Assembly (NCBI GenBank): GCA_902385255.1
Contig: CABMEV010000012.1
Coordinates: 1-64,000 of the forward strand
Direction: 5' to 3'
DNA: 64,000 nt
Origin: Candidatus Tiddalikarchaeum anstoanum
GTDB taxonomy: Archaea > Nanobdellota > Nanobdellia > Tiddalikarchaeales > Tiddalikarchaeaceae
Shown: positions 60,972 through 64,000 of the stretch, one piece after another
How positions within the stretch are numbered: position 1 is the stretch's first letter
Layout of the letters: each line of letters begins with the position of its first letter
Position numbers and translations under genes: made by a program
The notes under the pieces: model-generated
The model's input: the letters and a program-made list of their open reading frames with translations, nothing else
What the model was told of the DNA's origin: nothing
Database searches by the model: none

Positions 60972-61414
60972 TTCATTGATTCTTGTTCACTTTTACTTAA
61001 CTTTTTAGTATATTTCTCTAACTCTCCGGCAATATGTTTAATATAGTCTAAAACATCTTCATCTTTAATATTAGACGCTTCTTTTGCCACATTTAATAAA
61101 TAATCAGCATAAACTAAAGGTAGCTTTTCTAGTTCGTAACCATTGAATAATAAGAATGCTGCAGTAGAGACAAGCGCAGTTCTTTTATTTCCGTCTAGAA
61201 AACAATGTCCTCTGATAATATTAAATAATAAAGCTGCAGCCTTTACAAGAACTTCTTTATATCTTGGTTGCTTATACTCGTGAACTGCATACTCAAGGTT
61301 AGCTTTATCTCTTATCCCTTTAGTATCTGCATCTTTCATTACTAATTCATGCAAGAAAATAATTATATCTTCATCAAGTAAATATAACTCTTTAGTCATA
61401 TCTAATATAATCAT
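60914..61414 (-). CDS. Doc/Fic-family protein (death-on-curing type)
   Basis: 166 aa. The motif HCFLDGNKRTA at 70-80 matches H-x-F-x-D-x-N-K-R, with G where Doc often has A (DGNKR is the Fic form). The Doc-like length and N-terminal LHELVMKDADTKGIRD fit. Doc phosphorylates EF-Tu in bacteria, and Fic forms transfer AMP. No Phd-like antitoxin is adjacent. TATA-like AGTTTAAATTA is 22 nt before the ATG at 61414; a second Met at 61399 is possible. Confidence 0.85.
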   Translation of the reverse strand: MIILDMTKELYLLDEDIIIFLHELVMKDADTKGIRDKANLEYAVHEYKQPRYKEVLVKAAALLFNIIRGHCFLDGNKRTALVSTAAFLLFNGYELEKLPLVYADYLLNVAKEASNIKDEDVLDYIKHIAGELEKYTKKLSKSEQESMNYLAESMQDILDSFKDFNK

Positions 61415-61462
61415 AATAACTAATTTAAACTTTTAGACTAACATTCAAGTATTATTAATCTC

Positions 61463-61598
61463 AAAGGTGTATATAAGGAAAGGAGAACTTTCATCATAAA
61501 CTATTTATTTCAGCGCTGCTCAGATAGATCTTTGTAGAGCATAGGACTATAAAGAAATTAGAGGCGTATAACAAATTTAATACTGCCTGTCCGGGGCG
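61463..61598 (+). repeat. Dispersed ~120-bp repeat, copy C (ends at tRNA-derived core)
   Basis: Begins AAAGGTGTATATAAGG (TATA at 61468-61476), shares AGGAGAACTTT, AAACTATTTATT, AGCGCTGCTCAG and the hairpin CTTTGTAG (61530-61537)/CTATAAAG (61547-61554) with copy B. It ends in CCTGTCCGGGGCG at 61586-61598, identical to the last 13 bases of tRNA-Asn. It fills the 233-bp gap between the Doc gene and the histidine kinase. Confidence 0.75.
61586..61598 (+). other. Putative attachment site (tRNA-Asn 3'-end copy 2)
   Basis: Identical to 54063-54075 over 13 bases. The right edge of the proposed cassette array, 50 bp before the end of the histidine kinase gene. Confidence 0.55.
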
Positions 61599-61647
61599 CT
61601 AATTATTAATTTCCTTTATTTTATTATTATCCCTATTCCATTTGTAT

Positions 61648-64000
61648 TTATTTTGCAGGTAGTTTAATAATGAATTCGGAGCCTTTACCGTACTCGCTCT
61701 TTAAACTAATTTCTCCGTTCATTGCTTTGATTAATTCTTTTGATAATGCCAGACCTAGTCCTGTGCCTCCTGCTTGTTTGCCTTCTTTAGTCTGATAATA
61801 TTTAACGAATAATTTAGGCAGGTCCTCCTTCTTAATACCTACTCCATAATCTTTGACAGATATGTATACATAATTCTTTTCTGCCCATGATTTAAGTTCT
61901 ATCTTTCCACCTTCTTTTGAGAACTTGATTGCATTATCAATTAAATTATTAATTACATCTTTTAATCGATTAGGATCAACTAGCACGTTTACGTCTTCAA
62001 ATTTAGTAACTAGATTAATCTTTTTAATGTCCGTTATTGGTTTCTTAATATTAATACTTTCATTTAATAATATAGTAAGATTGGAGTTAGTAATACTTAA
62101 CTTCAGATTGCCTGACTCAAGTCTTAACAAATTAAGTATTTTATCAACCATTTCCTTGAGTCTGTACGCTTGGGAAATAATTTTATCAGCGGAGATTAAA
62201 TCTTCTGGAGTTTTTAATTTTTCTTTGATGAGTTCTGCATAACCAATAATTGGAGTTATTGGTTGTTTCAAGTCATGCGTAATCAAAGTCATGAAACTAT
62301 CTTTTAATTCTTGTGTTTTCTTATTTAATTCAAATTCAATATTTTCCCGTTCGGCCTTTTTTTGCTCAGTTATATCATATAGTGATGCAAGATATGCGTC
62401 CTTACCTTCCCAAACAGTGTAAGTGACACTTAATTCAGCAAATCCTATTTCATTATTCTCGCGAAGAATGTTAATCTCTGTTTTTTTATTTATTAACGGC
62501 ACTCCAAATAATGTACCAATTAACTCGTTTGATTTCTTACCTAGCAGTTTTTCAGCAACAGGATTAACGAATAATACTCTACCTGTATTATTTAATACTA
62601 GAATTCCTACAATACTATTTTGTAATAAATCCTTAAATTTCTTATTCTCAAATATTAACGCTTCTTCAGCTTCCTTACGCTCAGTAATATTCAGTGCATA
62701 AATATTAGCATATCCTTCTTTAACAAAAGGAGAGATAAATAACCAGTAAATTTTAGAATCTAATTTAATTTCTTTATCAATTTTTATGTTTAAATGCATT
62801 GAATCACGTACTAATTTATGCAAAAATGCCGGAATCTTTCTATTAACGTTATAACCAAGTTCTCCTAACAATTTCAAGCCAGCAGGGTTAACATAACTAA
62901 AATTATTATTCATTACACGAAATATGGGATTAGGATTCTCGCTAGGAAAGCGCGCAAGACTCTTAATTTCATTTTCAGCATTCATGCGTGCTGTAATATC
63001 TCTAAAAAAACCCACATTGTACAATTTAGTGCCGATTTTCAAACGTGCACTTTTTATATCAGCATAAACGATTTTCTTATCCTTTCTTAGACAAGGTATA
63101 TTCTCCGCAACAGTAATTTTTCCCTTTGCTAATTTTATGAATAAATTAATAATCTCTTTAAGATTTTTTTTGGGGTGTATATCATTAATATTTAACTTAA
63201 TTAATTCATTATTAGTATAACCTAAAAATTTACACACCTCGGTATTTGCGAACTCAAATTTTTTTGTTTTAACATCGGCAGCTAGAATTCCGTCGGCAGC
63301 TCCATAGAATACTGTTCTGAATTTCTCCTCATTCTCATGTAATGCTTCCTCATTTTTCTTTTGCTTAGTAATATCACGGAAGTACCAAACACGTCCATAA
63401 TATTTGCCGTAACTGTCAAATATAGGGCTTGAGTAACGATCAAGTACTCTGCCATCTTTTAATTGAATTTCTTCTCTGCTTTTTTCAATCTTATGTTTGT
63501 ATAAGTAATTAACTCTAGCAATGAATTCAGATGGATTAGAGAGTTTATTAATCACTGATTGTAATGCCTTCTTGTCAGACTTTGATTTAATTACTTTATC
63601 AGGAATATTCCATATTTCAATGAAACGTTTGTTATAAGATATAATCTTGCCATTCTCGTCAACAATGAGAATACCATCAATTGCTGACTCATTCTGCGTT
63701 TGAAGAAGTGTATTCTTGAATAAAATATCTTCCTCATTTTTCTTTTGCTTAGTAATATCCCTTGAAATAATAAGTATTTCATTAGCAACATTACTCTTAA
63801 GAATGGGTACGGCGTAGGTTTCATAATTTTTAATAATCTTATTATTGCCCATCGCTTGATATTCAAACCGTTTAACTTTTTTATCTCTTAAACATGCATT
63901 AATATTTTTCTTAAACAAATTCACAGAATCCTTAGCTACAAAATCATAAACAGGCTTACCAATAGTACTCTTTTCATTAAAACCTTTAGCATAATGATTC
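61648..64000 (-). CDS. Multi-PAS sensor histidine kinase, 5' end outside window
   Basis: At least 784 codons are open to the right edge; the GTG at 63922-63924 is internal. PAS domains in order: one cut by the edge (STIGKPVYDFVAKDS), then those starting SAIDGILIVDENGKII, GAADGILAADVKTKK, NPIFRVMNNNFSYVNP and SIVGILVLNNTGRVLF, linked by PAC-like YFRDITKQKK segments. A HisKA domain with the phospho-acceptor His in THDLKQPITP and a HATPase_c domain with N box NNLIDNAIKFS, G1 DYGVGIKKED and G2 GGTGLGLAL end the protein. No membrane segments are visible, so it probably senses intracellular ligands or redox. No response regulator is nearby. Confidence 0.92.
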   Translation of the reverse strand, partial: NHYAKGFNEKSTIGKPVYDFVAKDSVNLFKKNINACLRDKKVKRFEYQAMGNNKIIKNYETYAVPILKSNVANEILIISRDITKQKKNEEDILFKNTLLQTQNESAIDGILIVDENGKIISYNKRFIEIWNIPDKVIKSKSDKKALQSVINKLSNPSEFIARVNYLYKHKIEKSREEIQLKDGRVLDRYSSPIFDSYGKYYGRVWYFRDITKQKKNEEALHENEEKFRTVFYGAADGILAADVKTKKFEFANTEVCKFLGYTNNELIKLNINDIHPKKNLKEIINLFIKLAKGKITVAENIPCLRKDKKIVYADIKSARLKIGTKLYNVGFFRDITARMNAENEIKSLARFPSENPNPIFRVMNNNFSYVNPAGLKLLGELGYNVNRKIPAFLHKLVRDSMHLNIKIDKEIKLDSKIYWLFISPFVKEGYANIYALNITERKEAEEALIFENKKFKDLLQNSIVGILVLNNTGRVLFVNPVAEKLLGKKSNELIGTLFGVPLINKKTEINILRENNEIGFAELSVTYTVWEGKDAYLASLYDITEQKKAERENIEFELNKKTQELKDSFMTLITHDLKQPITPIIGYAELIKEKLKTPEDLISADKIISQAYRLKEMVDKILNLLRLESGNLKLSITNSNLTILLNESINIKKPITDIKKINLVTKFEDVNVLVDPNRLKDVINNLIDNAIKFSKEGGKIELKSWAEKNYVYISVKDYGVGIKKEDLPKLFVKYYQTKEGKQAGGTGLGLALSKELIKAMNGEISLKSEYGKGSEFIIKLPAK

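Larger units (their letters stand above)
58283..61598. mobile_element. Putative integrated cassette 2
   Basis: Lies between the two tRNA 3'-end copies (58269-58282 and 61586-61598). It carries a methyltransferase, the MNT/HEPN pair, an unknown protein and a Doc/Fic toxin, with repeat B inside and repeat C at its right end. The internal repeat B, which lacks a tRNA core, suggests two smaller units, one having lost its attachment core. No recombinase is present. Confidence 0.4.

Noticed and set aside
58164-61598. A CRISPR array
   Set aside because: The three repeats are ~120 bp, diverged and 0.8-2.5 kb apart with genes between; no short regular repeat-spacer pattern and no cas genes are present.
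54076-61598. An insertion sequence or integrative element with its own recombinase
   Set aside because: No transposase, tyrosine or serine recombinase motif was found in any frame; only the attachment-like repeats support mobility.

Overview
The window comes from an AT-rich archaeal chromosome. The archaeal markers are clear: ribosomal proteins eS1, eS6, eS24, eS31 and uS15, aIF2-gamma, aIF1A, Rpo7 and Spt4, separate Kae1 and Bud32, both subunits of topoisomerase VI, the wyosine enzyme Taw1, O-phosphoseryl-tRNA synthetase, class III (QxSxEyL-type) pilin signal peptides, and many TATA-like boxes 25-32 nt before start codons (mostly leaderless genes). Compact operons, many short unrecognised proteins, several very large Cys- and Asn-rich surface proteins and an MNT/HEPN pair would suit a DPANN-type (Woesearchaeota/Pacearchaeota-like) genome. 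That placement is inference; no 16S gene is present.

Layout. 1-2159 is the 3' part of a large Asp-box surface protein, followed by tRNA-Gly(CCC). 2294-9871 holds an unknown protein, taw1, a B12-binding radical SAM protein, pyrF-pyrE, an unknown protein and sepS. 9920-24874 is a long, mostly minus-strand information-processing block: uS15-DHH-eS1; then eS6, an unknown 563-aa protein, aIF2-gamma, a PIN protein, Rpo7, Spt4, eS24, eS31, an unknown 245-aa protein, Kae1 and Bud32; and further upstream an MFS transporter, an ArmA-like rRNA methyltransferase homologue, a second methyltransferase and a small helical protein. 24996-37764 is a type IV pilus locus: two KaiC-like proteins (one with a destroyed P-loop), a giant class III adhesin-like pilin, four small pilin-like proteins, a coiled-coil protein with a winged helix at each end, the secretion ATPase, two TadC-type membrane proteins, two near-duplicate major pilins and a PadR regulator. 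37803-46455 holds an 824-aa beta-propeller surface protein, a tiny basic protein, a DRG GTPase and a 1623-aa surface protein that shares Cys-rich modules with the first gene. 46472-53939 holds enolase, a pilin-like protein, and the aIF1A-(unknown)-RIO1-KH-Top6B-Top6A cluster, then an M23-like protein.

54003-64000 is accessory DNA. A tRNA-Asn(GUU) gene is followed by two blocks that each end with a 13-14 bp copy of the tRNA 3' end (58269-58282 and 61586-61598). This is the signature of tandem site-specific insertion, but no integrase is visible. A diverged repeat of about 120 bp occurs three times (58164, 60639, 61463). Two copies carry a strong archaeal TATA box and a conserved 8-bp hairpin, and two copies end at the tRNA-derived core. 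The cargo is a secreted protein, a membrane-anchored I9-like protein with a subtilisin-like protease, a methyltransferase, an MNT/HEPN pair under a striking 40-bp palindromic operator, an unknown protein and a Doc/Fic toxin. A multi-PAS histidine kinase runs off the right edge.

Main candidates for something undescribed are the tRNA-Asn cassette array with its structured repeat, the archaeal ArmA-like methyltransferase operon, and the split subtilisin/propeptide pair.
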